A stretch of DNA of 32,986 bases, taken from the NCBI GenBank assembly GCA_002327965.1, contig DCVB01000022.1, positions 1-32,986 of the forward strand. The letters are read 5' to 3'. The position numbers were made by a program, and so were the translations under genes. Below, piece by piece: positions 17,247 to 25,153 of this stretch. The notes below the pieces were generated by a model. It was not told the origin of the DNA. It saw nothing but the letters and a program-made list of their open reading frames with translations, and did no database searches. How positions within the stretch are numbered: the stretch's first letter is position 1; every line of letters begins with the position of its first letter. This DNA comes from Candidatus Aminicenantes bacterium UBA2199. Lineage in GTDB: Bacteria > Acidobacteriota > Aminicenantia > UBA2199.

Positions 17247-18614
17247 TCACGGGAAGAATTCATTGTGCACGGCGCGGACGGCGCGGTCCAGGTCCGGGCT
17301 CCTGACCAGGAAATAGCAGGCGACGGAGGAGGCGCCGGCGGCGGCCATCTCGACGTTGATCTTCTCCTTGGCTACGGCGGTGAAGATGCGGGCGTAAATC
17401 CCCTCCTTCTCCATGATGCGGTCGCCCACCACCCCGACCAGGGCCAGGCGCTCTTCCAGCTCGATCTTCCTGATGACGCCGTTGGCCGCGGCCTTGATCT
17501 TTTGCAGGCCGCGCCGGGCGTCGGCCGGGTCGAGGAGCAGGTTGATGCAGGTCTGCGAGGTGAGCACCGAATGGATGTTGATGCCGGCTTCGCCCAGGAG
17601 CGAGCTGACGCCGGCGAGCAGGCCCGGCCGGGAGCCGATGCCGGCGCCGTGGACGCGGATGACGGCCAGCCTGCGGTTGGCGGTGATGCTGGCCACCGCC
17701 TCCTCGCGTCCCGATCTCCCCGGCACGATCTCGCTGCCCGCTCCGGCGGGATCTTCCAGGTTGCGCACGAAGACCCGGGTGCGCGTCCCGGCCAGCGGCT
17801 CCACGGTGCGCGGGTGGAGGATCCTGGCGCCGAAATAGGACAGCTCGGCCGCCTCGGCGAACGAGAGGCGTTCCAGGCGGCGCGCCGTCGGCACCCGTGA
17901 CGGATCGGCGCTCATGAAGCCGTCGACGTCTTTCCATATCTCGAGGCGCTCCGAGTTCATGGCAAAGGCCACGGCAGCCGCGCTGTAATCGGAACCGTTG
18001 CGCCCAAGGAGGGTGATGGCCCCTGAAGGACCGCGGCCGAAGAATCCCGGGATGACCGGCACGATGCCCCGGCTCAGCAGGGGAGCGACCTTGGGGCGCA
18101 GGACCTTGCGGGTGCGGGGGCGGTCGATGCTGGCGTTCTCGTAATTCTCGTCGGTGCAGACGCCGGCCAGATGGGCGTCCAGAGCCGTGGACCTTGTTCC
18201 CAGGCACTCCAAAACGCCGGCCAGCAGCCGCGCCGCCAGCCTCTCGCCGCAGCTCAGCAGCCGGGCGCGGACCGCCGGCGTCAGGTCGCGATGGCAGGCG
18301 ATGCCGGTGAGCAGGCGCCCGATCCGGGAGAGCTGCGAACCGATCGCCGTCCGCAGGCGTTTCTCCGCGGGTCCGCCCGGGCACAGCTCGTCGATGACGG
18401 CGAAGTGCCTGCTTTTCAGGGCGGACAGGACGGGGGGGATATGCCGTTCTTGGCGCTTGGCCTGTTCGATGGCTGCGATCAGCAGCTCGGTCACTCCGGA
18501 GACCGCGGAAACCACGACCACCGCCTGCTTTTGCGCCGAGATGATGGCGCAGGCCTGGGCGATGCTGCGGGCGTCGCGCAAACAGCCGCCGCCGAATTTC
18601 ATCACCTTGCTCAT
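17247..18614 (-). CDS. lysC: Aspartokinase, monofunctional with ThrA-like catalytic domain
   Basis: A 455-residue enzyme that phosphorylates aspartate to aspartyl-4-phosphate. The N-terminal nucleotide loop reads KFGGGC where most family members have KFGGTS, so a usual Thr is Gly. Other motifs are intact: VVVVSAVSGVT, LLGRNGSDYSAAAVA, IWKDVDGFMSADP and FAEAAELSYFGARILHPRTVEPL. LGRNGSDYSA is the form seen in ThrA/MetL-type kinases. Two ACT regulatory domains follow from about residue 310, so feedback control is likely. There is no homoserine dehydrogenase domain. The start overlaps the asd stop by 4 bases (ATGA). It is the last gene of the homocysteine operon and supplies Asd with substrate. 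Confidence 0.93.
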   Translation of the reverse strand: MSKVMKFGGGCLRDARSIAQACAIISAQKQAVVVVSAVSGVTELLIAAIEQAKRQERHIPPVLSALKSRHFAVIDELCPGGPAEKRLRTAIGSQLSRIGRLLTGIACHRDLTPAVRARLLSCGERLAARLLAGVLECLGTRSTALDAHLAGVCTDENYENASIDRPRTRKVLRPKVAPLLSRGIVPVIPGFFGRGPSGAITLLGRNGSDYSAAAVAFAMNSERLEIWKDVDGFMSADPSRVPTARRLERLSFAEAAELSYFGARILHPRTVEPLAGTRTRVFVRNLEDPAGAGSEIVPGRSGREEAVASITANRRLAVIRVHGAGIGSRPGLLAGVSSLLGEAGINIHSVLTSQTCINLLLDPADARRGLQKIKAAANGVIRKIELEERLALVGVVGDRIMEKEGIYARIFTAVAKEKINVEMAAAGASSVACYFLVRSPDLDRAVRAVHNEFFP

Positions 18615-19687
18615 TCGTCACCTTCCGGGATCAGGCCCCGGCGCGCCGCCAGCTCGGCGTTGAGCACCGAGCCGCCGGCGGCCCCGCGCACCGTGTTGTG
18701 CAGCAGCAGGAAAAAATCGCAGCGCCGGCCCCGCGGCCGCAGCCGGCCCACGCCGACCACCATGCCGCGGGCGCGCCGGTGCCCGCCGGCGTTGACGTCG
18801 AGCGCCGGCTGCGGGCGGTCCTCCCCGTCATGGACGATGATGGGCGCGGCCGGGGCCGTGGGCAGTTCCAGTTGCTGAGGCTCCGCCGCAAAGCGGGCCA
18901 GGGCGTTCCGGATCTCTTCGCGGCCGACCGGCCGGTCGAATTCGGCGCTGACGCTCTGCAAATGGCCTTCTCGCACCGGGACGCGGCAGCAGGAGGGGAA
19001 GATCTCGATCGGACTGCCGTCGACATGATCGCCCGCCAGCTCGCCCAGGATCTTGCCGGTCTCGCGCACGATCTTCTCCTCCTCGCCGGCGATAAAGGGG
19101 ACGATGTTGCCCAGGATGTCCCAGGCGGCGACGCCGCGGCGGCCGCCGCCGGAAACGGCCTGGAAGGTGGTGACGGTCACGGCGCGCAGCCCCAGGGCCG
19201 TCAGCGGTTTCAGGACCAGCGCCAGCCCGGCGACCACGCAGTTGGGATTGGTGACGATGAATCCTTCATGGTCGCGAAGCTGCGCTCGGCAGAGCTCCAG
19301 GTGGTCGGGATTGACCTCGGGGATGAGCAGCGGCACGTTTTCGTCAAGGCGGTGGGCGCCGGCGTTGGAAAAGACGCGCAGGCCCGCGGCGCGGAGCTCG
19401 GCCTCAAGCGGCCCGGCCGCGGCGGCGGGCAGTGCCGAGAAGACGACCCGCGCCCCGCTGCGGATGATTTCCGCCGCCGTGGTCTCGCGGATCACCCGTG
19501 CCCGGATGGCGGCGCCGGCCATCGTCGCGCCGGCGTCCGCCAGCGCCGCGGCGCAGGTCTTGCCCGCCGAGCCACTGGAGGCGGTGAGGCAGGCCAGATC
19601 GAAGAACGGGTGATCGTCGAGCAGGCGGATGAATTGCCGACCGACCAGGCCGGTGCAGCCCAACAGGGCGGCCTTGATCTTTTTCAT
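18611..19687 (-). CDS. asd: Aspartate-semialdehyde dehydrogenase, archaeal/fungal type
   Basis: A 358-residue cytoplasmic enzyme that reduces aspartyl-4-phosphate to aspartate-4-semialdehyde with NADPH. The dinucleotide motif is LGCTGLVGRQFI. The catalytic cysteine is C150 in TNPNCVVAG, and the substrate-binding base is H242 in CCRVPVREGH. The NPNC-hydrophobic form and length match the archaeal/fungal branch rather than the common bacterial one. AGGAGGAG stands before the ATG. It lies directly after the COG2122 gene and before aspartokinase, so it sits at the branch point feeding homocysteine formation. Confidence 0.93.
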   Translation of the reverse strand: MKKIKAALLGCTGLVGRQFIRLLDDHPFFDLACLTASSGSAGKTCAAALADAGATMAGAAIRARVIRETTAAEIIRSGARVVFSALPAAAAGPLEAELRAAGLRVFSNAGAHRLDENVPLLIPEVNPDHLELCRAQLRDHEGFIVTNPNCVVAGLALVLKPLTALGLRAVTVTTFQAVSGGGRRGVAAWDILGNIVPFIAGEEEKIVRETGKILGELAGDHVDGSPIEIFPSCCRVPVREGHLQSVSAEFDRPVGREEIRNALARFAAEPQQLELPTAPAAPIIVHDGEDRPQPALDVNAGGHRRARGMVVGVGRLRPRGRRCDFFLLLHNTVRGAAGGSVLNAELAARRGLIPEGDE

Positions 19688-19696
19688 ATTCTCCTC

Positions 19697-20422
19697 CTAG
19701 CCCATGAGGATTTGCTGCGGCCGGACAACGGCGCGGACCAGCGGCGGCAGGCTGCCGCCCGTGCCCAAATGATCGCCGGCGACTACCAGCAGCCCGTCGA
19801 CTCCGTCGGCCAGCGTCTCGCGGATGGCCCGGGCGACGCACGCCTCGTTGCGCACGCCGACGCGATTGCCCAGGGCGGTGGCCGTGGCATCGGCCAGGCA
19901 GCCGCTTTCGGCCACGACCGTGGCGGCGTCGGCGCGGCCGAAGGAGAGGGAATGGCCGACGGTGCCCGACGATGTGCAGACGGAAAAGATGCCGCTTCTG
20001 GGCTCAAGGCGCAGGGCGATGTCGCGCACGCGCGCGCCGCCGGTAAAGATGCCGATGGTCAGCGGCCGATCGATGCGCAGCACCACGTCGCCGCCGTTGT
20101 CCACGACCACGTGGCGGCAGCCGGCGGCGACCAGCGCCTCCACCGTGACCTGGGCGATGGCGCCGGCGACCGCCGCCATGGGGCCGACCCCGGCCAGGGC
20201 GGCGGCCGCGGCCATGCGCCGCGCCACCTGCGGCGCCGCCATGTCGATGGGCAGCGGTTCCAGCGAGGTCAGGAACCGCGGTTCCATGGCGGCATACGCT
20301 TCGATGTCGGCGCGGGCGGCGGCGATGGCGCGCTCCGCCAGTCCCATGAAACGCTCGGCGGCGGTCACGGTGGCGAACGTCTCCTTGATGCGGATCTGCC
20401 GGCGGACCAGGTCAGCGTCCAT
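19697..20422 (-). CDS. UPF0280/COG2122 (ApbE-like) protein of homocysteine biosynthesis
   Basis: A 241-residue protein of the UPF0280 (COG2122) family, a short relative of ApbE flavin transferases. Motifs include SLEPLPIDMAAPQVARRMAAAA, VGPMAAVAGAIAQ, VVDNGGDVVLRI, SGIFSVCTSSGTVGHSLSFG and ESGCLADATATALGN. In Methanosarcina and Desulfovibrio, COG2122 genes are needed with a DUF39 protein to make homocysteine from aspartate semialdehyde and sulfide; the exact chemical role of COG2122 is not settled. Here it overlaps the DUF39 gene by 11 bases and lies 9 bases before asd, which strongly supports the same role. Confidence 0.9.
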   Translation of the reverse strand: MDADLVRRQIRIKETFATVTAAERFMGLAERAIAAARADIEAYAAMEPRFLTSLEPLPIDMAAPQVARRMAAAAALAGVGPMAAVAGAIAQVTVEALVAAGCRHVVVDNGGDVVLRIDRPLTIGIFTGGARVRDIALRLEPRSGIFSVCTSSGTVGHSLSFGRADAATVVAESGCLADATATALGNRVGVRNEACVARAIRETLADGVDGLLVVAGDHLGTGGSLPPLVRAVVRPQQILMG

Positions 20423-21773
20423 GGTTTCCCCCGTGGATGGCGCCGGTCGGGCACACCCGGTCGCAGCGGCCGCAGCCCGTGCAGCGCTGTTCGGAGGCCG
20501 TCACCTGCCAGTCGTTGTCGCGGCTGAAGACGCCGGCGGGGCATATGCCCAGGCAGAGGCCGCAGGAAATGCACAACTCCCGCTCCCAGACGACGTGCTC
20601 TCCCGCGGCCACCCGGCTTTCGGGATGCCGGGAAGGCGCCGCGCCCGTTCTCGGCTGGATCGCCAGCGGCCCGGCCGATCCCCGGGCGGGAAGCTTCGCC
20701 GCCGGGATGCTCAGCTGGAAGGTGCCCTGTTCGATCCGTTCCTTCAGGGTGCGCGCGATCCGCCCGGCCATGGGCAGGCTGGACAGGGACGATGCCGGGA
20801 CATCCCGGTCCCGCAGCCTGACCGTTCCCGACTTGAGCTGTTCGTAGGAGCAGCGGCCCAGCAGCGGGCGTTGGCGGGCAGGTACGGAAAAATCGATGAC
20901 GCTGGTCTCGATGTCCCGGTCGCGGACGGCCGTGGCGCGGGCGATGCCGGCATGCAGCACCGGGATGGGGACGCCGATGCCCACGTAGAGCGAGGCGCCG
21001 TAGCCCGGGAACACTGCCGCCCGCAGGAATTCGGCCGACATGCCCTTCAGGTCGCCCTGCACCATCAGGGTGGCAAACCCCTGTTCCGGGTCGTGCTGGG
21101 TGCCGGAGCCGGTGACATAGCCGATGCCGCCGCCCAGGAAGATGCGCGTGCCGATGCCGATGGTCTCCAGGTTGGGATCGTTCATCAGGGGCGACAGCTC
21201 GCCGGCGCCGGAGAAGGTGATGTTGCCCAGGCCGGGCAGGAGCTTGCCCATGTAAGTATGCAGAGTGCGCTCCCCGGAGTTGGCGGCGGCGTTGTAGCGC
21301 TGGTAGGCGTTGCGCGGGTTGCACAGCAGCGCCTGGTTGAGGCCGGCGAGAGTGACCTCGCCGAGCAGTTCCTTGCGCGGGTAGCAGTCGCTGCCGTAGG
21401 AAACGGCGCGCAGCACCACCGGCCGGCCGCGCAGCAGGTCCTCGATGACCTGGGCGCCGCCGGTTTCCGTCCCCGGCTTTTCGCTGCCCTGGGTGGCGCC
21501 CAGGTAGGCGTCGACGGCGGCGATGCCGGCGTAAGCCTCGACGTCATTGAGCCAGACACGGGTCATCTTGATCGGCGGGTCGGAATGGCCGAAATTCAGG
21601 AAGGCGCCGCTGGAGCACATGGCGCCGAAGGTGCCGGTGGTGACGACGTCGACCTCGGCGGCGGCCCGCTCGGCGCCCAGCTCCTCCACGAGGGCGGGCA
21701 TGCGGTCGGCGGTGACCACGCGCACGTTCCCGTTCTCTATCCTTTTATTGATCTCTTCGACGGTTTTGGGCAT
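20412..21773 (-). CDS. DUF39 (COG1900) homocysteine-forming protein fused to a two-cluster ferredoxin
   Basis: A 453-residue protein. Residues 1 to about 365 are the DUF39 (COG1900) domain, known from methanogens and Desulfovibrio to be required for inserting sulfur into aspartate semialdehyde to give homocysteine. Cysteines in prominent motifs are C53 (AMCSSGAF) and C130 (SYGSDCYPRKE), candidates for persulfide carriage. The C-terminal 60 residues form a 2[4Fe-4S] ferredoxin with CISCGLCLGICPAG and CTGCGRCDRVCPTG. In some organisms the ferredoxin part is a separate NIL/ferredoxin protein; no NIL domain is visible here. GGAGG lies 6 bases before the ATG. First gene of the operon, preceded by a leader with a strong hairpin. 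Confidence 0.92.
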   Translation of the reverse strand: MPKTVEEINKRIENGNVRVVTADRMPALVEELGAERAAAEVDVVTTGTFGAMCSSGAFLNFGHSDPPIKMTRVWLNDVEAYAGIAAVDAYLGATQGSEKPGTETGGAQVIEDLLRGRPVVLRAVSYGSDCYPRKELLGEVTLAGLNQALLCNPRNAYQRYNAAANSGERTLHTYMGKLLPGLGNITFSGAGELSPLMNDPNLETIGIGTRIFLGGGIGYVTGSGTQHDPEQGFATLMVQGDLKGMSAEFLRAAVFPGYGASLYVGIGVPIPVLHAGIARATAVRDRDIETSVIDFSVPARQRPLLGRCSYEQLKSGTVRLRDRDVPASSLSSLPMAGRIARTLKERIEQGTFQLSIPAAKLPARGSAGPLAIQPRTGAAPSRHPESRVAAGEHVVWERELCISCGLCLGICPAGVFSRDNDWQVTASEQRCTGCGRCDRVCPTGAIHGGNHGR

Positions 21774-21822
21774 GATAATCCTCCATTGGCTCTGGTTTTT
21801 GGAATCGTGAGAGTCGGGGTTT

Positions 21823-21862
21823 CCCGGACCTGCGCTCTGGGGGTTAGAGCGCCAGGCCCGGG
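21823..21862 (-). promoter_or_regulatory. Strong leader hairpin of the homocysteine operon
   Basis: On the minus strand CCCGGGCCTGGCGCTC pairs with GAGCGCAGGTCCGGG (one bulged G, one G-U), with a 9-base loop that holds the leader-peptide stop codon. No U-tract follows, so it is not a plain intrinsic terminator. The left arm (TGGCGCTCT) could instead pair with AGAGCCA, which lies next to the Shine-Dalgarno of the DUF39 gene (21780-21795), giving two exclusive folds. Confidence 0.55.
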
Positions 21863-21906
21863 CCGGGCATTATCATGCAGTACTGGAAAAGTTCGTTTTT
21901 GCGCAT
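21844..21906 (-). CDS. Possible 20-residue Met-containing leader peptide
   Basis: A 21-codon frame in the operon leader reads MRKNELFQYC, then MIM, then PGPGLAL and stop. Two Met codons (codons 11 and 13) and one Cys codon (10) stand just before the left arm of the leader hairpin, and the stop codon lies in its loop. This is the layout of a ribosome-stalling attenuator sensing methionine or cysteine. The start lies about 9 bases after the predicted transcription start and has no Shine-Dalgarno, as with other short-leader genes here. It may still be a chance frame. Confidence 0.35.
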   Translation of the reverse strand: MRKNELFQYCMIMPGPGLAL

Positions 21907-21921
21907 GGCTTTAAGGAAAGC

Positions 21922-21950
21922 AGTGTACAACAAGACGCGGCTCATGTCAA
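21922..21950 (-). promoter_or_regulatory. Promoter of the homocysteine operon
   Basis: On the minus strand a perfect TTGACA (21945-21950), a 17-base spacer and TACACT (21922-21927). Transcription should begin near 21915, giving a leader of about 140 bases before the DUF39 start codon. Confidence 0.75.
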
Positions 21951-22130
21951 TTGCCGGCGAAAGATCAGGAAATGGTGATCGCGTTCATGACCGCCGGGGC
22001 GGATTGAAGATCTCATGGCTCTCCCCGAGTGCCTGCATATTGGATCCAGGGCTTTTTCCTGTGTTTTCCGGTCGGGTTGCATTTCCATGCCCGGCATGTT
22101 AAAAAGGCACGTTCGACCCCGGGGGTGAAA
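21951..22130. other. Remaining part of the divergent intergenic region, nothing clear
   Basis: Between the homocysteine-operon promoter and the amidinohydrolase gene I see no gene, no RNA motif and no convincing plus-strand promoter. TTGCAT (22077) and TGTTAA (22097) are only 14 bases apart. Confidence 0.5.
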
Positions 22131-22898
22131 ATGATCCGCTTCACGAATGCCATCGTCCGTTTGCCCTGCCGCAACCTGGTCAATGGCCTCGCCGGTGCCG
22201 GCCTGGGGCCCCCGGATTACGGCAAAGCCGTGGAGCAGCACGCCGCCTATGTCGAGGCCCTGCGCGGCTGCGGCCTGGCCGTGACGGTGCTGGAGCCCGA
22301 CGAGGCCTATCCCGACTCGGTCTTCATCGAGGACACGGCGGTTCTGAGCGACGACACGGCGGTGATTTGCCGCCTCGGGGCTCCCAGCCGTCGGGGCGAG
22401 GAAAAGGGCGTCGGATTGGCGCTGAAGCCGTTTTTCTCCGGCCTGGAGGCGATTCTGGCGCCCGGAACGCTGGAAGGGGGGGACGTCATGCTCGTCGCCC
22501 GCCGCTTCTATGTCGGGCTCTCGGCGCGGACCAATCGCGACGGGGCGAGGCAGCTCGGAGAAATCCTCAAGCGCCAGGGCATGGAAACGGTCCCTGTTCC
22601 CCTGAGCACGGTCCTGCACTTGAAGACCGGCATCTCCTTCCTGGGGGACGGCCTGCTGCTGGCCAGTGGAGAATTCCTTCAGCAAGGGATTTTTTCCGAT
22701 TTTGCCATCGTCGCCGTCCCGGCGGGCGAGGAGTATGCGGCCAACTCGCTGCGGGTCAATGACCGGGTCCTGGTCCCGGCCGGATTCCCGGAAACGCGCC
22801 GGGCCATCGAAAGGACGGGGCTGGAGACGCTGGCGGTCGACGTTTCGGAGTTCCGCAAGCTGGACGGGGGTCTGAGCTGCCTTTCTCTCCGTTTTTAG
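22131..22898 (+). CDS. Dimethylarginine dimethylaminohydrolase-like amidinohydrolase
   Basis: A 255-residue enzyme of the guanidino-group-modifying superfamily (DDAH/arginine deiminase), which hydrolyses arginine-type guanidino groups to citrulline and amine or ammonia. Motifs: DSVFIEDTAVL (substrate-binding acids), LEGGDVM, SARTNRDGARQL, HLKTGISFLGDG (catalytic His region) and the C-terminal KLDGGLSCLSLRF, with the nucleophile Cys250. All fit DDAH-type enzymes; the true substrate could also be arginine. Start ATG 22131 is chosen because it gives the family N-terminus MIRFTNAIVRLPC and has GGGGGTG upstream. It stands alone, before the purB promoter. Confidence 0.88.
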   Translation: MIRFTNAIVRLPCRNLVNGLAGAGLGPPDYGKAVEQHAAYVEALRGCGLAVTVLEPDEAYPDSVFIEDTAVLSDDTAVICRLGAPSRRGEEKGVGLALKPFFSGLEAILAPGTLEGGDVMLVARRFYVGLSARTNRDGARQLGEILKRQGMETVPVPLSTVLHLKTGISFLGDGLLLASGEFLQQGIFSDFAIVAVPAGEEYAANSLRVNDRVLVPAGFPETRRAIERTGLETLAVDVSEFRKLDGGLSCLSLRF

Positions 22899-22914
22899 GG
22901 GCGGGAGGGCCCGG

Positions 22915-22943
22915 TATACAAGAGCCGGCATCCTTGTTATAAT
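22915..22943 (+). promoter_or_regulatory. Promoter of the purB-purL operon
   Basis: TATACA (22915-22920), a 17-base spacer and a perfect TATAAT (22938-22943), followed by AAGGAG (22950-22955) and the GTG start at 22962. The predicted transcript starts at about 22949-22950, right at the ribosome-binding site. Confidence 0.6.
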
Positions 22944-22961
22944 CCGGGCAAGGAGACGCAC

Positions 22962-24263
22962 GTGATCGACAGGTACCAAGCGGCGGAAATCGCCCGCATC
23001 TGGAGCGAGGACAACAAATACCGCAAATGGCTGGATGTCGAGCTGGCCGTTACCGAGGCCTGGGCCGAGATGGGGCAGGTGCCGGCGCCCAGCCTGAAGC
23101 GCATCCGCCGGCGCGCGGCGTTCGACATCGGACGCATCCGCGAGATCGAAAAAAAAGCCAAGCATGATGTCATCGCCTTCCTGACCTCGGTGGAGGAGTC
23201 GATCGGAGCCGACTCGGCTTACGTGCACAAGGGCATCACCTCCTACGACGTGGTCGATACGGCCCTGTCGCTGCTCATCCGCGAGTCGCTGGACCTGGTC
23301 CTGGACCGCTGCCGGGAGCTGAAGCGGGTGCTGCTGGCCAAGGCGTTCGCCTACCGCGACCTGCCGGCCATCGGCCGTACCCATGGCATCCACGCCGAGC
23401 CCATCGCCTTCGGCTGCAAGTTCCTGATCTGGCACGAGGAGATGGATCGCAACCTGCGCCGGCTGCAAAACGCCCGCGAAGCCGCGGCGGTGGGCAAGGT
23501 CTCGGGCTCGGTGGGCACTTACATCCACTTCCCGGCCGCCGGCGAGGCGCGGGTGCTGCGCCGGCTGGGCTTGAAGCCCTGCCGGGTCTCCTCGCAGATC
23601 ATCCAGCGTGACCGCCACGCCGAGGTCATCGCGGCGCTGGCCCTGCTGGGCACCAGCCTGGAAAAAATCGCCGTCGAGATCCGCCACCTGCAGAAGACCG
23701 AGTCGCTCGAGGCCGAGGAACCCTTCACCCGCGGGCAAAAGGGCTCCTCCTCCATGCCGCACAAGCGCAACCCGGTGCGCTGCGAGCGCGTATCCGGGCT
23801 GGCGCGCGTCCTGCGCGGCCATGCGGCCGTGGCGCTGGAGAACAATGTCCTCTGGCACGAGCGTGACATCTCCCATTCCTCGGCCGAGCGGGTCATCTTC
23901 CCCGATGCCTTCCACCTGACCGTATTCATGCTCGATGACATGACCGACGTGCTGCGGCACCTGGTCGTCTATCCCGGGAACGTCCGCCGCAACCTGGAGC
24001 TGACCCAGGGCGTGTACTTCTCCCAGAAAGTGCTGACCCTGCTGGTCGAGAAGGGCATGGCCCGCCAGCGCGCTTACGAACTGGTGCAGGCGCAGGCCAT
24101 GCGCTCCTGGCGGGAAAAGCGCAGCTTCCGCGAGCTGGTGCTGGCCGACCCGGCCATCACCGCCGCCTGCCCGGCCTCCGAGCTCGAGAAGGCCTTTTCC
24201 CTGAAGGCGATGCTGTCCGGGACCCGGGACATCTTCCGGCGCTTCTCCCGGCGGGGGAAATAA
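22962..24263 (+). CDS. purB: Adenylosuccinate lyase
   Basis: A 433-residue fumarase-superfamily enzyme that splits SAICAR and adenylosuccinate, two steps of purine synthesis. The superfamily signature is GSSSMPHKRNP at residues 261-271. Other blocks are DSAYVHKGITSYDVVDTALSLLI, AIGRTHGIHAEPIAFG and VSGSVGTYIHFP. The GTG start is supported by AAGGAG 6 bases upstream. It is first in the operon that also holds purL. Sequence and length are typical. Confidence 0.95.
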   Translation: MIDRYQAAEIARIWSEDNKYRKWLDVELAVTEAWAEMGQVPAPSLKRIRRRAAFDIGRIREIEKKAKHDVIAFLTSVEESIGADSAYVHKGITSYDVVDTALSLLIRESLDLVLDRCRELKRVLLAKAFAYRDLPAIGRTHGIHAEPIAFGCKFLIWHEEMDRNLRRLQNAREAAAVGKVSGSVGTYIHFPAAGEARVLRRLGLKPCRVSSQIIQRDRHAEVIAALALLGTSLEKIAVEIRHLQKTESLEAEEPFTRGQKGSSSMPHKRNPVRCERVSGLARVLRGHAAVALENNVLWHERDISHSSAERVIFPDAFHLTVFMLDDMTDVLRHLVVYPGNVRRNLELTQGVYFSQKVLTLLVEKGMARQRAYELVQAQAMRSWREKRSFRELVLADPAITAACPASELEKAFSLKAMLSGTRDIFRRFSRRGK

Positions 24264-24270
24264 GCGGGCC

Positions 24271-25134
24271 ATGGCCCTGGCGACGATCGATTCGGTCCTC
24301 GAACAGATCGACGGCCTGGTGCGCGGCGCCGGCGCCGAGGGCGGCCGGGACTTCCGCCTGCGCCTGGAGGAGCTGGTGCGCCGGGGAGGCAGAAGCACCG
24401 AGAACGCCATCGTCCACTACATTACCGGCCGCGCCGTCGCCATGGCCACGCGCATCGACCTGGTGCGCATGGCCGGCTACATCCGCAGCGACGCCTTCCT
24501 GCTGCCGCTGAAGAAGGTCATCGCCATGGGCGAGGACGACCTGCTGCGAGAGGAGGCCATCCTCAGCATCGCCAAGTACAACGACCGCCGCGCCCTGGAC
24601 ATCCTCGAGGCGGCCCTGGCCCGCATCGCCAAGCCGCAGCTGCAGGCGGTAATCACCCAGGCCATCGAGCGCATCAAGGCGAACAGCCCCCTGCTGGCCA
24701 TGCTGCCGCGCTTCCTGCGCGGCGGGCGGGACTCCGACCTGTTCCAGGTCACGCTGAAAGTATTCAAGAAGATCCTCGCTCCCGCCGACGCCAGGACCTT
24801 CATCGCCTATTTGCACCATGGCGACCAGGCGGTGTCGGAGGGCTCCTTCGAGATCCTGTGCGCCCGCGGCGACGAGGCGGTTTATTTTTTCGTGGCCGAG
24901 TATTTCCGCGAGCACTCCCGCCTGCTGCTGCGGACGGCGGAGAGCCGGGTGGGCGCCGCGCGCCTGGAGCGGCTGATCGTTGCCCTGCGCGATTATCTGG
25001 AGCGTTTTCCGCAGTTTTTTTCGCAGCTGCGCCCCGATATCGCGGGCTTGAGCCAAAAGGCGGACGGGGCCGCCTGGGGCGAGGCGCTCGCGGCGCTGAT
25101 CCGCGACCTGGATCGGGTGATGCAGGCCCGATGA
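24271..25134 (+). CDS. HEAT-like helical protein between purB and purL
   Basis: A 287-residue protein, all-helical by its pattern of amphipathic segments, with HEAT-like pairs such as RIDLVRMAGYIRSDAFLLPLKKVIAMGEDDLLREEAILSIAKYNDRRALDILEAALARI. It has no signal peptide, no membrane segment and no catalytic motif that I recognise. It starts 7 bases after the purB stop and ends 19 bases before purL, so it is co-transcribed with both. A role as a scaffold or regulator in purine synthesis is possible but is only inferred from position. Confidence 0.8.
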   Translation: MALATIDSVLEQIDGLVRGAGAEGGRDFRLRLEELVRRGGRSTENAIVHYITGRAVAMATRIDLVRMAGYIRSDAFLLPLKKVIAMGEDDLLREEAILSIAKYNDRRALDILEAALARIAKPQLQAVITQAIERIKANSPLLAMLPRFLRGGRDSDLFQVTLKVFKKILAPADARTFIAYLHHGDQAVSEGSFEILCARGDEAVYFFVAEYFREHSRLLLRTAESRVGAARLERLIVALRDYLERFPQFFSQLRPDIAGLSQKADGAAWGEALAALIRDLDRVMQAR

Positions 25135-25153
25135 ACGGGAAAGGAGCTGCAAC